Origin: Sphaerisporangium sp. TRM90804
GTDB lineage: Bacteria > Actinomycetota > Actinomycetes > Streptosporangiales > Streptosporangiaceae
NCBI RefSeq assembly: GCF_029846175.1
Contig: NZ_JARWAC010000003.1
Location: 62,001 to 126,000, forward strand
Direction of reading: 5' to 3'
Length of the DNA: 64,000 nucleotides
The notes under the pieces are model-generated. The model searched no databases, was not told the origin of the DNA, and saw nothing but the letters and a program-made list of their open reading frames with translations. Positions 43,624 through 50,899 of the stretch are shown here, piece by piece. Numbering within the stretch: position 1 is the first letter of the stretch; each line of letters opens with the position of its first letter. A program made the position numbers and the translations under genes.

Positions 43624-43819
43624 AACGGACTCCTCGGCGGTGCGTAAGGTGCGCTGTCAGACCGGATGTCCGCACCGTATCCGGCATTCCGCCTGATCCG
43701 CAACGACACTTCGGGCATCGAAATGTTTCGGGCGGGTTGACCAGGTATTTCCGAACAATGTGCTCGGAGACGTGCGCCAAGCCCCCGAGAAACTTTCAGC
43801 GCCCCGGGCCTGGACGCAC

Positions 43820-43850
43820 GGAGGGCCCGCACCGGCGGCGCGGGCCCTCC
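43820..43850. terminator. Hairpin terminator after the DUF397 gene
   Basis: GGAGGGCCCGC (43820-43830) and GCGGGCCCTCC (43840-43850) form a perfect 11-bp stem with a nine-base loop, 13 bases beyond the DUF397 stop on the minus strand. Confidence 0.8.
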
Positions 43851-43862
43851 CCTCATGGTGAC

Positions 43863-44075
43863 TCAGCCGGCGATACCCGTCAGCGAACCGCCCTTGACTC
43901 CTCCCCGGAAGGCCTCCCAGGCGGCTCCACCGAAGCGCACCACGGGGCCGCCGGGGTTCTTGCTGTCGCGCACCGCCGTGACGTCACCCCCCAACCAGGC
44001 GATCTCGACACAGTTGCCGCCGTTACCGCCGGAGTACGAGGACTTCACCCACGTCGCTCTGCTCAAGTCATCCAT
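43863..44075 (-). CDS. DUF397 small protein
   Basis: This ~70-residue protein is of the DUF397 family, with the diagnostic ATWVKSSYSGGNGGNCVEIA and AVRDSKNPGGPVVRF strings. Members nearly always follow a Scr1-type helix-turn-helix gene and are thought to act with it, like BldB-associated whi/bld small proteins. The ATG at 44075 overlaps the regulator's stop by 13 bases. A GTG four codons upstream is an alternative. The two are translationally coupled. Confidence 0.9.
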   Translation of the reverse strand: MDDLSRATWVKSSYSGGNGGNCVEIAWLGGDVTAVRDSKNPGGPVVRFGGAAWEAFRGGVKGGSLTGIAG

Positions 44076-44884
44076 TTCCGCATCCACTCCTCGACCTTGT
44101 CTCGCGACGCGTCCTGCGGAAGCGCATGGGCACGTATCGCGTCATATCTTATTTGGAGTTTCTGGACGACCTCCGGCGTGGCGGTCACCACGCCCGTGCC
44201 GGCGGTTTCGAGGTATGCCATCTCATGCCCCTGAACCTGAGCCAACACGAACGCTCCCAGCAATCCTGCGGTGCAACCCGATACCAATGGAACGATCTGG
44301 AGCGTAATACGCGGATTGTCGGAAATAGCCAGGAGGTGGGCTAGTTGTCCTCTCATGACGGCGGGGCTCCCCACCGGTCGTTGGAGCACGACCTCGTCCA
44401 GCACGACCCACATCATAGGAGGATCCTCGCGCTGGAAGATGGCTTGTCGCTCAATTCGCGAAGCCACGGAAGCGTCTACGTGCGACCGCGGCATCCCCGG
44501 CTCGGCCGTGAACAGCGCCCGGGCGTACTCGGGGGTCTGCAGCAGGCCCGGCACCAGCGAGGGCTCCCACGTGTGCAGCGTCGTGGCGTTCTGCTCGGCC
44601 TCCAGCCAGGGCAGGAACCAGCGCTGCGCGCCGTCTGACCGGCAGATCTCCCATAAGTGGAACAATGCACCGTCCAGCCGCAGGTAATCATCGCATTTTC
44701 TTGCGAAATCCCCCTTAGGCAGACGAATCCCCCGCTCAACCATGCTCACCATGGCGCCGGTGTACTGGACGACATCGGCCAGAGCCTCTTGCGTCAGATG
44801 GGCCTGCTCGCGATATTTGCGTAGGTGATAGCCGAAGCGGGCAGCCGGGGAGGATTCGGGGTTGAGCTCGCGCCTCGGGGACAT
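44063..44884 (-). CDS. Scr1-type XRE regulator (HTH plus DUF5753)
   Basis: This 273-residue DNA-binding protein has an N-terminal Cro/C1 helix-turn-helix (LTQEALADVVQYTGAMVSMVERG, ~30-52) and a DUF5753 C-terminal domain with WEPSLVPGLLQTPEYARALF and RQAIFQREDPP. Actinomycete genomes carry dozens of such pairs with DUF397 partners. The ATG at 44884 has GGAGG upstream. It is divergent from three small genes (45027-46085), and an inverted repeat lies in the gap. It likely controls that locus and itself. Confidence 0.92.
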   Translation of the reverse strand: MSPRRELNPESSPAARFGYHLRKYREQAHLTQEALADVVQYTGAMVSMVERGIRLPKGDFARKCDDYLRLDGALFHLWEICRSDGAQRWFLPWLEAEQNATTLHTWEPSLVPGLLQTPEYARALFTAEPGMPRSHVDASVASRIERQAIFQREDPPMMWVVLDEVVLQRPVGSPAVMRGQLAHLLAISDNPRITLQIVPLVSGCTAGLLGAFVLAQVQGHEMAYLETAGTGVVTATPEVVQKLQIRYDAIRAHALPQDASRDKVEEWMRKWMT

Positions 44885-44941
44885 CCGGCCTCCATTGAAC
44901 CGAACTTAACTACGAATCAACGGAAAACATTCTATGTTCGT

Positions 44942-44976
44942 TGTCAACGTTCTCTTACGCTCCGTAGGCGTTGACA
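44942..44976. promoter_or_regulatory. TGTCAACG inverted repeat in the Scr1 divergent promoter
   Basis: TGTCAACG (44942-44949) and CGTTGACA (44969-44976) form a perfect 8-bp inverted repeat with a 19-bp spacer, between the Scr1-type gene and the 45027 gene. The right arm includes a TTGACA that could serve as a -35 hexamer. It is a candidate operator of the adjacent regulator. Confidence 0.55.
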
Positions 44977-45026
44977 GGCAACCTGGGAAGACCGGAAAGA
45001 AATCTGTCGACCGATGGGCGAGGGCC

Positions 45027-45503
45027 ATGACCGAAGGACCTGTGGAGACAATCAGCTATCTGGGGAAACGGCCACATCCGGGGCGTCCCTCCGATCCAGC
45101 CCTAAGAGCGGCACTGTTTCTCAAACAGGAGCTTGCCGGGTACGGCATCCCCGTCGACGTCAATGCCATCCCCGGCGCCGCGTTCATATCGGTCTGGATC
45201 GAATTGGTGGTGTGGACGGACGGCAGGAGCTACGCCTGGTGTTCGGGACGCAGGTCCGCCGGCGGGCGGCCCCTGTCGTGCGTGGGGCCCGTGAACGACA
45301 TCGTGACCGCCGGCCGGCGGATCGCCAGGCGGTACGCCGAGCTGCGCGAGGGCCATCCCCTGTCCGAGAAGGTCGTCGACCTGCTCACCACGGTGCCCGA
45401 AGGGTGGTTGGTGCCCGCCCTGGAGACGCTCACGCTCCCCCCTGACCACCCCCCTCCCTCCCCCGGCTCGCGACTGAGCACGGGGCGGCCGTGTACATCC
45501 TGA
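45027..45503 (+). CDS. Small protein of unknown function, Scr1 neighbourhood
   Basis: This is a 158-residue cytoplasmic protein I do not recognise. The ATG at 45027 has GGGCGAGGG upstream. The longer frame from 44934 crosses the inverted repeat and is not favoured. FLKQELAGYGIPVDVNAIP and VVWTDGRSYAWCSGRR suggest a mixed alpha/beta fold, and the C-terminal 20 residues are Pro/Ser-rich. It overlaps the next gene by 13 bases. Genes of this type commonly stand divergent from Scr1/DUF397 pairs. Confidence 0.7.
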   Translation: MTEGPVETISYLGKRPHPGRPSDPALRAALFLKQELAGYGIPVDVNAIPGAAFISVWIELVVWTDGRSYAWCSGRRSAGGRPLSCVGPVNDIVTAGRRIARRYAELREGHPLSEKVVDLLTTVPEGWLVPALETLTLPPDHPPPSPGSRLSTGRPCTS

Positions 45504-45784
45504 ACTACAAGCCAGAGGAGCTTCCCCCGGCCCAGCGCCGGGCGAACCTCGAGACCGCGCGACGGGCCGCCGAGGTGGTCCGGGGTGTGCTGGAAGAGGA
45601 GCGCCGCGCCTCCCGCCTCGCCGCCCAGTCGCGCCTGTGGGACCTGACCTTGGAGGAGTCCAACGAGGCGGCACAGTCGCTCGGCGAACCTCCCCTCTCC
45701 GAAGAAGAATGGCGGCTCATCCATGATCTCCACCCGGCCGGTCTCCGAGAAGAAGGCGAACGACGACGCGCTGCTGCTCGGTGA
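45491..45784 (+). CDS. Small helical protein, unknown function
   Basis: This 97-residue, strongly charged and probably largely helical protein has RANLETARRAAEVVRGVLEEERRASRLAAQSRL as an amphipathic, possibly coiled-coil segment. The GTG at 45491 overlaps the upstream gene, and its 3' end overlaps the next gene by 62 bases. This is a long overlap and makes one of the three starts uncertain. No family is recognised. Confidence 0.55.
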   Translation: MYILNYKPEELPPAQRRANLETARRAAEVVRGVLEEERRASRLAAQSRLWDLTLEESNEAAQSLGEPPLSEEEWRLIHDLHPAGLREEGERRRAAAR

Positions 45785-46085
45785 GCTGCTGGAAGCTCTG
45801 AGCCGCATGGGCGTGGCCGGGACGGTCGTCCTGCACCGCCGGTTGCGGCTCGGCGGCGCCGACATCCCGCCCCGTGCCGCCTTCCACCCCACCGAGTTGC
45901 TGGTGTTCGGCCCGACCGGCTCCCCGCGCGCGAGGGTCACCGTCCGCGAGCGGATCGTCGGGGCGGTGTACTGGGTCACCCCCACCGACCCGCACCCCGA
46001 GTGGCGGTTCCCGCTCAACCAGCTCTGCGAGGCCGCCGCCTACCTGCGCCTGCTCGCCCGCTACCAGCCGGTGCCCGTGCCCTGA
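45723..46085 (+). CDS. Small protein of unknown function
   Basis: This 120-residue protein has an alpha/beta pattern (LLLGELLEALSRMGVAGTVVLHRRLRL, WRFPLNQLCEAAAYLRLLARY). It is the last of three overlapping small genes next to the Scr1-type regulator. The ATG at 45723 lies inside the previous frame. The third-position G/C signal is strong through the frame. No family is recognised. Confidence 0.65.
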   Translation: MISTRPVSEKKANDDALLLGELLEALSRMGVAGTVVLHRRLRLGGADIPPRAAFHPTELLVFGPTGSPRARVTVRERIVGAVYWVTPTDPHPEWRFPLNQLCEAAAYLRLLARYQPVPVP

Positions 46086-46335
46086 GCGTTCCGCCGGCCC
46101 GCGGCCCGATGCGCCGCGACGTATGCAGTAAACGGCATTTCCGGCTCTTCGACAGCCCAGTCTGATTTGAGCGCATTAACGATCGCCTTTCCGTTTCACA
46201 GCACGCTATTTGCCGCAATGTGGATCGTCTTCACGCGTCGCCTCACGCGCGTGCGGGTATTCCTGGTTCGCGCTGAAGTGATCAAGCGCACGGCAGGAAG
46301 TCCGCTTTCCCGGCGGCGCGCGCAGAGGAAATCGA

Positions 46336-47628
46336 GTGATCGTTCGCAGCTGGACCACGAACCCACGCCGGCTCCGCCAGGCCGCCGGAGACCGTGACGC
46401 GATTCCGCCGCCCCGCCTGTCGCGGGTCACGCAGATCATGGGGCCCGCGTTCGTCGCCGCGATCGCCTACGTGGACCCCGGGAACGTCGCCACCAACCTG
46501 ACGGCGGGCGCCACCTCGGGCTACCTGCTGGTCTGGGTGGTCGTGGCGGCCAGCGTCGTCGCGATGCTCGTGCAGTTCCAGGCCGCCAAGCTGGGGATGG
46601 CCACGGGGAAGAGCCTGCCGCGGCTGTGCCGCGAGCGGTTCCCGCGCTGGGGCAGCCGCCTGCTGTGGGTGCAGGCCGAGATCGTCGTGCTCGCGACCGA
46701 CCTGGCGGAGTTCGTGGGCGCCGCCATCGGCATGCGACTGCTGTTCGGGATGCCCGTCGCCCTCTCCGCGGTGGTGACCGCCGCGGCGTCGCTGCTGCTT
46801 CTGGAGCTGCGGCGGCGTGGCCGCACCCGCCGGTTCGAGCTGATGAGCGCCGCCGCCGTGCTGCTCGTCGGCGCGGGCATCGGGTACGACATCCTCGTCG
46901 TCGGGCACCAGTCCGCCGCCGGCCTCGCCGGAGGGCTGCTGCCCACGTTCGACGGCCACGCGTCGCTCGTGCTCGCCATGGGCATCGTCGGCGCCACGGT
47001 CATGCCGCACGCCGTCTACCTGCACTCGGCGCTCGTGCAGGGCCGGCACACCTCGGCCGACATGGCGTGGCGGCAGCCGTCGCTCATCCGCCGCGCCCTC
47101 CGGCTCGACTGCGCGCTCGCCCTGGGCACCGCCGCGGTCGTCAACGTCTCGATGATCGCCCTGGGCGCCGGCCTGGGCGCGGCGACGGCCGGGGCGTGGG
47201 ACGGCGACCTGCTGGAGGCGCACGCCGAGCTGGCCGCCCGCGTCGGCGGCGGCGCGGCGCTGGCCTTCGCCGTCGCGCTGCTGTCGTCGGGCGTCTCCTC
47301 GGCCGGCGTCGGCACCCTGGCGGGCGACATCGTGATGCGCGGCTTCCTCGGACGCCGCGTGCCGGTGCACCTGCGGCGCGTCGTGACGATGGCGCCCGCC
47401 GTGGCCGCGCTGGTCTGCGGCGTCCCCCTGACCGGCCTGCTGGTCATGAGCCAGGTCGTCATCTCGCTCGGCGTGCCGGTCGCCCTGTTCCTGCTGGTCT
47501 ACTTCTGCCGCGACCCGGCGGTGATGGGCCCGCTGGTCAACGCCCCGGCGACCACCCGCGTCGCCGGCGTCACCGGAACGGTGGTCGCCGTCCTGGCCGC
47601 CTGCCTGCCCTTCGCGTTCCTGTTCTGA
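46336..47628 (+). CDS. mntH: Nramp-family divalent metal (Mn2+) transporter
   Basis: This 430-residue transporter has about eleven helices. The metal-site motifs are intact: DPGN in AYVDPGNVAT at residues 47-50 of helix 1 and MPHAVYLHS at 223-231 of helix 6, where Asp, Asn, Ala and Met coordinate Mn2+. The GTG at 46336 has GAGGAA upstream. Uptake of manganese, driven by protons, is the usual role. Sixty-nine bases downstream lies a Mn-dependent oxalate decarboxylase on the same strand, so the pair is probably one functional unit. No MntR or Fur box was recognised in the 250-base gap upstream. Confidence 0.92.
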   Translation: MIVRSWTTNPRRLRQAAGDRDAIPPPRLSRVTQIMGPAFVAAIAYVDPGNVATNLTAGATSGYLLVWVVVAASVVAMLVQFQAAKLGMATGKSLPRLCRERFPRWGSRLLWVQAEIVVLATDLAEFVGAAIGMRLLFGMPVALSAVVTAAASLLLLELRRRGRTRRFELMSAAAVLLVGAGIGYDILVVGHQSAAGLAGGLLPTFDGHASLVLAMGIVGATVMPHAVYLHSALVQGRHTSADMAWRQPSLIRRALRLDCALALGTAAVVNVSMIALGAGLGAATAGAWDGDLLEAHAELAARVGGGAALAFAVALLSSGVSSAGVGTLAGDIVMRGFLGRRVPVHLRRVVTMAPAVAALVCGVPLTGLLVMSQVVISLGVPVALFLLVYFCRDPAVMGPLVNAPATTRVAGVTGTVVAVLAACLPFAFLF

Positions 47629-47697
47629 CGCCACCTCGCCCGCCGCCCCTCCGACGGCCCCCGGCTCACCCCGCACTCTGCACCCTGGAGGAATTCC

Positions 47698-48846
47698 ATG
47701 AACGGCTCCGACTCCGGCAACGTTCCCCAGCCGCAGATCGACGGGAGGGGCGGCGTCGACACCGGGCCGCGGAACGTCATGCTCGACCTGCAGAACCCCG
47801 ACCTGCTGACCCCGCCGCCGACCGACCACGGCACCCTGCCCAACATGAAGTTCTCCTTCTCCATGGCGCACACCCGCATGGAGGAGGGCGGGTGGACCCG
47901 GGAGGTCACCCAGCGGGAGCTGCCGATCGCCACCACGCTCGCGGGCGTCGACATGCACCTGAACCCGGGCGCCTACCGCGAGCTGCACTGGCACAAGGAG
48001 GCCGAGTGGGCCTACGTCCTGGAGGGGAGCTGCCGCATCGGCGCCGTCGACCAGGACGGACGCAACTTCCTCGACGACGTGCGCAAGGGCGACCTGTGGT
48101 TCTTCCCCAAGGGCGTGCCGCACTACATCCAGGCGCTGGAGGAGGGGGTCGAGTTCCTGCTGGTCTTCGACGACGGCTCCTTCTCGGAGAACTCCACCTT
48201 CATGATCAGCGACTTCTTCGCCCACACGCCGAGGAACGTGCTCGCCAAGAACCTCGGCTGGACGCCGGAGCAGCTTGAGCGAATGCCGGAGCGGGAGAAG
48301 TACATCTTCTCGGGCCAGGTGCCTCCCCCGCTGGAGTCGGACCGGGTGGTCAGCCCGGCCGGCGACGTCCCGCGCACCTTCTCGCACAGGATGCACGCGC
48401 AGGAGCCGCTGCGCTTCGACGGCGGCACCGTCCGCATCACCGACTCCACCAACTTCGCCGCCTCGACCACCATCTCGGCCGCCCTGGTGGAGTTGGAGCC
48501 CGGCGGCCTGCGCGAGCTGCACTGGCACCCGACCAACGACGAATGGCAGTACTACATCTCCGGCTTCGGCCGCATGGGGGTGTTCGGCAGCTCCACCCTG
48601 GCCCGCACGTTCAACTTCCAGGCGGGCGACGTCGGCTACGTCCCGTTCGCCTACGGCCACTACATCGAGAACCTCGGCAACGAGCCCCTGGTCTTCCTGG
48701 AGATGTTCCGCGACCCCCGCTTCGCCGACATCTCCGCCACCCAGTGGATGGCCAACACCCCGCCCCAGGTAACCGCCGACACCCTCAACGTCCCCCGCGA
48801 CCTCGTCGAGTCCCTCCCCAAGACCAAACGCCCCGTCCTGCGCTGA
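47698..48846 (+). CDS. oxdC: Oxalate decarboxylase (bicupin)
   Basis: This 382-residue double-cupin enzyme converts oxalate to formate and CO2 with Mn2+. Cupin 1 has ELHWHKEAEWAYVLEG and PKGVPHYIQ, cupin 2 ELHWHPTNDEWQYYISG and FAYGHYIEN, which give the 3-His/1-Glu site in each half. The lid loop is SENST at residues 163-167, which in Bacillus OxdC supplies the proton-donating Glu and marks decarboxylase rather than oxidase activity. There is no signal peptide, so it is cytoplasmic. The ATG at 47698 has GGAGG upstream. It follows mntH. Confidence 0.93.
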   Translation: MNGSDSGNVPQPQIDGRGGVDTGPRNVMLDLQNPDLLTPPPTDHGTLPNMKFSFSMAHTRMEEGGWTREVTQRELPIATTLAGVDMHLNPGAYRELHWHKEAEWAYVLEGSCRIGAVDQDGRNFLDDVRKGDLWFFPKGVPHYIQALEEGVEFLLVFDDGSFSENSTFMISDFFAHTPRNVLAKNLGWTPEQLERMPEREKYIFSGQVPPPLESDRVVSPAGDVPRTFSHRMHAQEPLRFDGGTVRITDSTNFAASTTISAALVELEPGGLRELHWHPTNDEWQYYISGFGRMGVFGSSTLARTFNFQAGDVGYVPFAYGHYIENLGNEPLVFLEMFRDPRFADISATQWMANTPPQVTADTLNVPRDLVESLPKTKRPVLR

Positions 48847-48860
48847 CGCCGATCGCGAAA

Positions 48861-48898
48861 GCCGGCCCGCCGTCCGCCCCCGGAGCCGGCGGGCCGGC
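48861..48898. terminator. Bidirectional hairpin terminator after oxdC
   Basis: GCCGGCCCGCCG (48861-48872) and CGGCGGGCCGGC (48887-48898) form a perfect 12-bp stem between the convergent oxdC gene and the membrane-protein gene ending at 48902. Confidence 0.8.
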
Positions 48899-48901
48899 GT
48901 C

Positions 48902-49549
48902 CTACGCGACGCCCCTGGTGGGCGCCGGCCCTTTGGGGGGAAGAGCGTACGGATAGGGCATGCCGTCGGGGTGGAACTCGTGCTTGGCGAGCAGACGACG
49001 CCGGTGCTCTCGGCGACGGACCCACACGAACGCCCCCCAGAGTGCCCAGACCGCGGCTCTCGCCATCAGGCTGGCAACGTCGTGATCGCTGCCGTACGTC
49101 AGTGTGAGCGGGACGTAGATCGTGATCCATGAGAACAGAAACAGGCGCAGGACGAAGTACCGGCCGCGGATGTCGTCTCGGACCCACCAGCGGTACGCGT
49201 ACGGCACCCGCTTCCCGAACAGGCGGAACAGCAGCCAATGCCAGAGCGGCGGGCGCTCGCGCAGGCGAAGCAGCCACCCGCCCCGCAGGACGTCCACCAC
49301 CGTCGCCACGCTCGGCCGCGACCTGCCGGGCTCCGCCAGGTCGAGCAGGGTGCCGACCACCTCCCCGCCCCTCGTCTCCCAAAAGCGCGGCGGGTACGCC
49401 AGCCGCACCAGCCGTTCGCAGTGGCGCTCATAGGCGATCGCGGCGGACTCGCCGTCCCCCCGCTGGGCCGCGTGCCCGTCAGGGGTGTCATCCGGCGGCC
49501 CTCCCCTTCGGGCTGGACCGCCGAGGGCGTCGCGCTCGTGCTCGGCCAT
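48902..49549 (-). CDS. Membrane protein coupled to PadR regulator
   Basis: This ~215-residue protein has a cytoplasmic N-terminal half (ERHCERLVRLAYPPRFWETRG, the conserved start of many PadR-linked membrane proteins) and two transmembrane helices near residues 140-190 (YFVLRLFLFSWITIYVPLTL and LMARAAVWALWGAFVWV). The ATG at 49549 shares a base with the regulator's TGA (TGATG). An ATG four codons upstream is possible. Such pairs are widespread in actinomycetes and often linked to membrane stress. Function is unproven. Confidence 0.8.
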   Translation of the reverse strand: MAEHERDALGGPARRGGPPDDTPDGHAAQRGDGESAAIAYERHCERLVRLAYPPRFWETRGGEVVGTLLDLAEPGRSRPSVATVVDVLRGGWLLRLRERPPLWHWLLFRLFGKRVPYAYRWWVRDDIRGRYFVLRLFLFSWITIYVPLTLTYGSDHDVASLMARAAVWALWGAFVWVRRREHRRRLLAKHEFHPDGMPYPYALPPKGPAPTRGVA

Positions 49550-49872
49550 CACGTCCCCCATCCCGGCTGCAGCTTCAGCCGCTGGTGTGCGGTAACCGCC
49601 AACCGGCTCAGGCGCGCGGTCTCCTCCACCAGCACGCCGCGTCCCTGCCCGGTCAGGTCGTAGTAGCGGCGGTGCCGCCCGCCGACGACCTCCTCCTTGA
49701 CCACGGCGACCAGGCCCTCCCCCGCCAGCCGGTCCAGCGCCCCGTACAGGGTGCCCGGTCCGAGCTTGACGCGCCCCTCGGAGATCTCGGCCACGGCCTT
49801 GATCACCCCATAGCCGTGCAGCGGCCCGTCGGACAGTGCCAGCAGGATCAGGTAACTCTGCTCGCGTAGCAT
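49549..49872 (-). CDS. PadR-family regulator
   Basis: This 107-residue winged-helix repressor fits the short PadR subtype: LREQSYLILLALSDGPLHGYGVIK, KLGPGTLYGALDRLAGEGLV and GGRHRRYYDLTGQGRGVL. The ATG at 49872 is five bases from a perfect palindrome that is probably its operator. The long upstream frame has no support. It is cotranscribed with the membrane protein that overlaps its stop, and likely represses this pair until a ligand binds. Confidence 0.92.
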   Translation of the reverse strand: MLREQSYLILLALSDGPLHGYGVIKAVAEISEGRVKLGPGTLYGALDRLAGEGLVAVVKEEVVGGRHRRYYDLTGQGRGVLVEETARLSRLAVTAHQRLKLQPGWGT

Positions 49873-49876
49873 AAAA

Positions 49877-49888
49877 CGATATATATCG
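49877..49888. promoter_or_regulatory. Palindrome CGATATATATCG, candidate PadR operator
   Basis: The perfect 12-bp palindrome at 49877-49888 lies in an AT-rich island just upstream of the padR start. Position and symmetry fit autorepression. Confidence 0.65.
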
Positions 49889-50033
49889 CTGAACGTAGTA
49901 ACAGTCAATGCCCTCCGCCGCCTGGAACCGGCATGGAGTCGACCGGCCATCCGGCCGCCCGATGCTGCGCCCAGGCCTCGCCCGGCACCGCCGGTACGGG
50001 GTCCGTCGACGGGGCGCGTGGAAGACTGGGGGC

Positions 50034-50588
50034 ATGGCGCATTCGCATGAGCATGACGCCCACGGGCACGAGACCGACCCGGCCTGCGCGGTCGCGCACG
50101 GGGAGGCCGAGGAGGCCGCCGCCGAGCGCACCCTGGTGGCCGTGTTCGCCTCACCGGTCGCCGACCACCTGCTGCGCTACGCGAGCGACCTCGGGTACCG
50201 CGCCATCCTGGTGGAACCCGACCCCGAGCGCTTCCACGAGGCCGCCGCCGCGGCGGTCGGCGTGCACGTCGTCACCGAGCCCCCGGCCGACCTCGACGCC
50301 ACCGCCGACGTCGTGCTGACCGACCACGACCGCCCCGAGCTCGGCCCCGTGCTGCGCGACCTGCTCGCGGGCAAGGCCCGCTGGATCGGCGTGATGGGCA
50401 GCCCCCGCCACACCGCCCCCCACCTCACGGCCCTGGCCGAGCTGGGCGTCCCCGACGAGGACATCGCCCGCGTCCACCGCCCGATCGGCCTGAACATCGG
50501 CTCCCGCACCCCGCCCGAGATCGCCGTCTCCACCCTCGCCGGCCTCCTGGCCGACCGCAACAACCGCCCCGGCGGCTTCACCTTCTGA
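50034..50588 (+). CDS. XdhC-like Rossmann protein
   Basis: This 184-residue protein matches the C-terminal Rossmann domain of XdhC/CoxI proteins, which help insert molybdenum cofactor into xanthine- and CO-dehydrogenases. RTLVAVFASPVADHLLRYAS, RWIGVMGSPRHTAPHLTAL and RPIGLNIGSRTPPEIAVSTLAG are diagnostic. The N-terminal XdhC domain is missing. In its place is a short His-rich tail (HSHEHDAHGHE), perhaps metal binding. The ATG at 50034 is chosen over the long unsupported upstream frame. No molybdenum enzyme gene is adjacent. Confidence 0.85.
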   Translation: MAHSHEHDAHGHETDPACAVAHGEAEEAAAERTLVAVFASPVADHLLRYASDLGYRAILVEPDPERFHEAAAAAVGVHVVTEPPADLDATADVVLTDHDRPELGPVLRDLLAGKARWIGVMGSPRHTAPHLTALAELGVPDEDIARVHRPIGLNIGSRTPPEIAVSTLAGLLADRNNRPGGFTF

Positions 50589-50899
50589 GCCAACGGCGTA
50601 CCCCGGCATCGGTCGAAGCGCCTTGAGGGGCCTCAAGCATACCCGTCGCGCTCACCCGCTTCCGGCCGGTCGACCGGCCCCCTGCCACCGTCCCTCGAAC
50701 AACCCGAGGGCAGACACCGCGCGACGGCGCAGGGCAGGGCCGGGCCGGGGTCGCCCCCTTGGAAAGGGCGCGCCGAAGGCACCGTTTCGGGGACGGCGCC
50801 CGGTTGGGGGCAGCCGCCCGGTGATGCGGTGCCGCCCGGGGCCGGGGCCGGTCGCCGCAGGTGGGCGCCGGGGGCTTACGGGCCGGAGGGAGGCCGGGG
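50589..50899. other. Convergent intergenic region, nothing seen
   Basis: This 311-base, very GC-rich gap lies between the convergent XdhC-like gene and the FAD oxidase gene. The open frames crossing it are shadows without ribosome sites. No clean hairpin or repeat was recognised. Confidence 0.4.

Noticed and set aside
46167-46397. 76-codon plus-strand frame ahead of mntH
   Set aside because: Overlaps the mntH start, weak codon bias and no ribosome site.
48902-50131. 409-codon version of the PadR-linked membrane protein
   Set aside because: The first ~190 codons run through padR and the divergent promoter in another frame. The ATG at 49549 is coupled to the padR stop.
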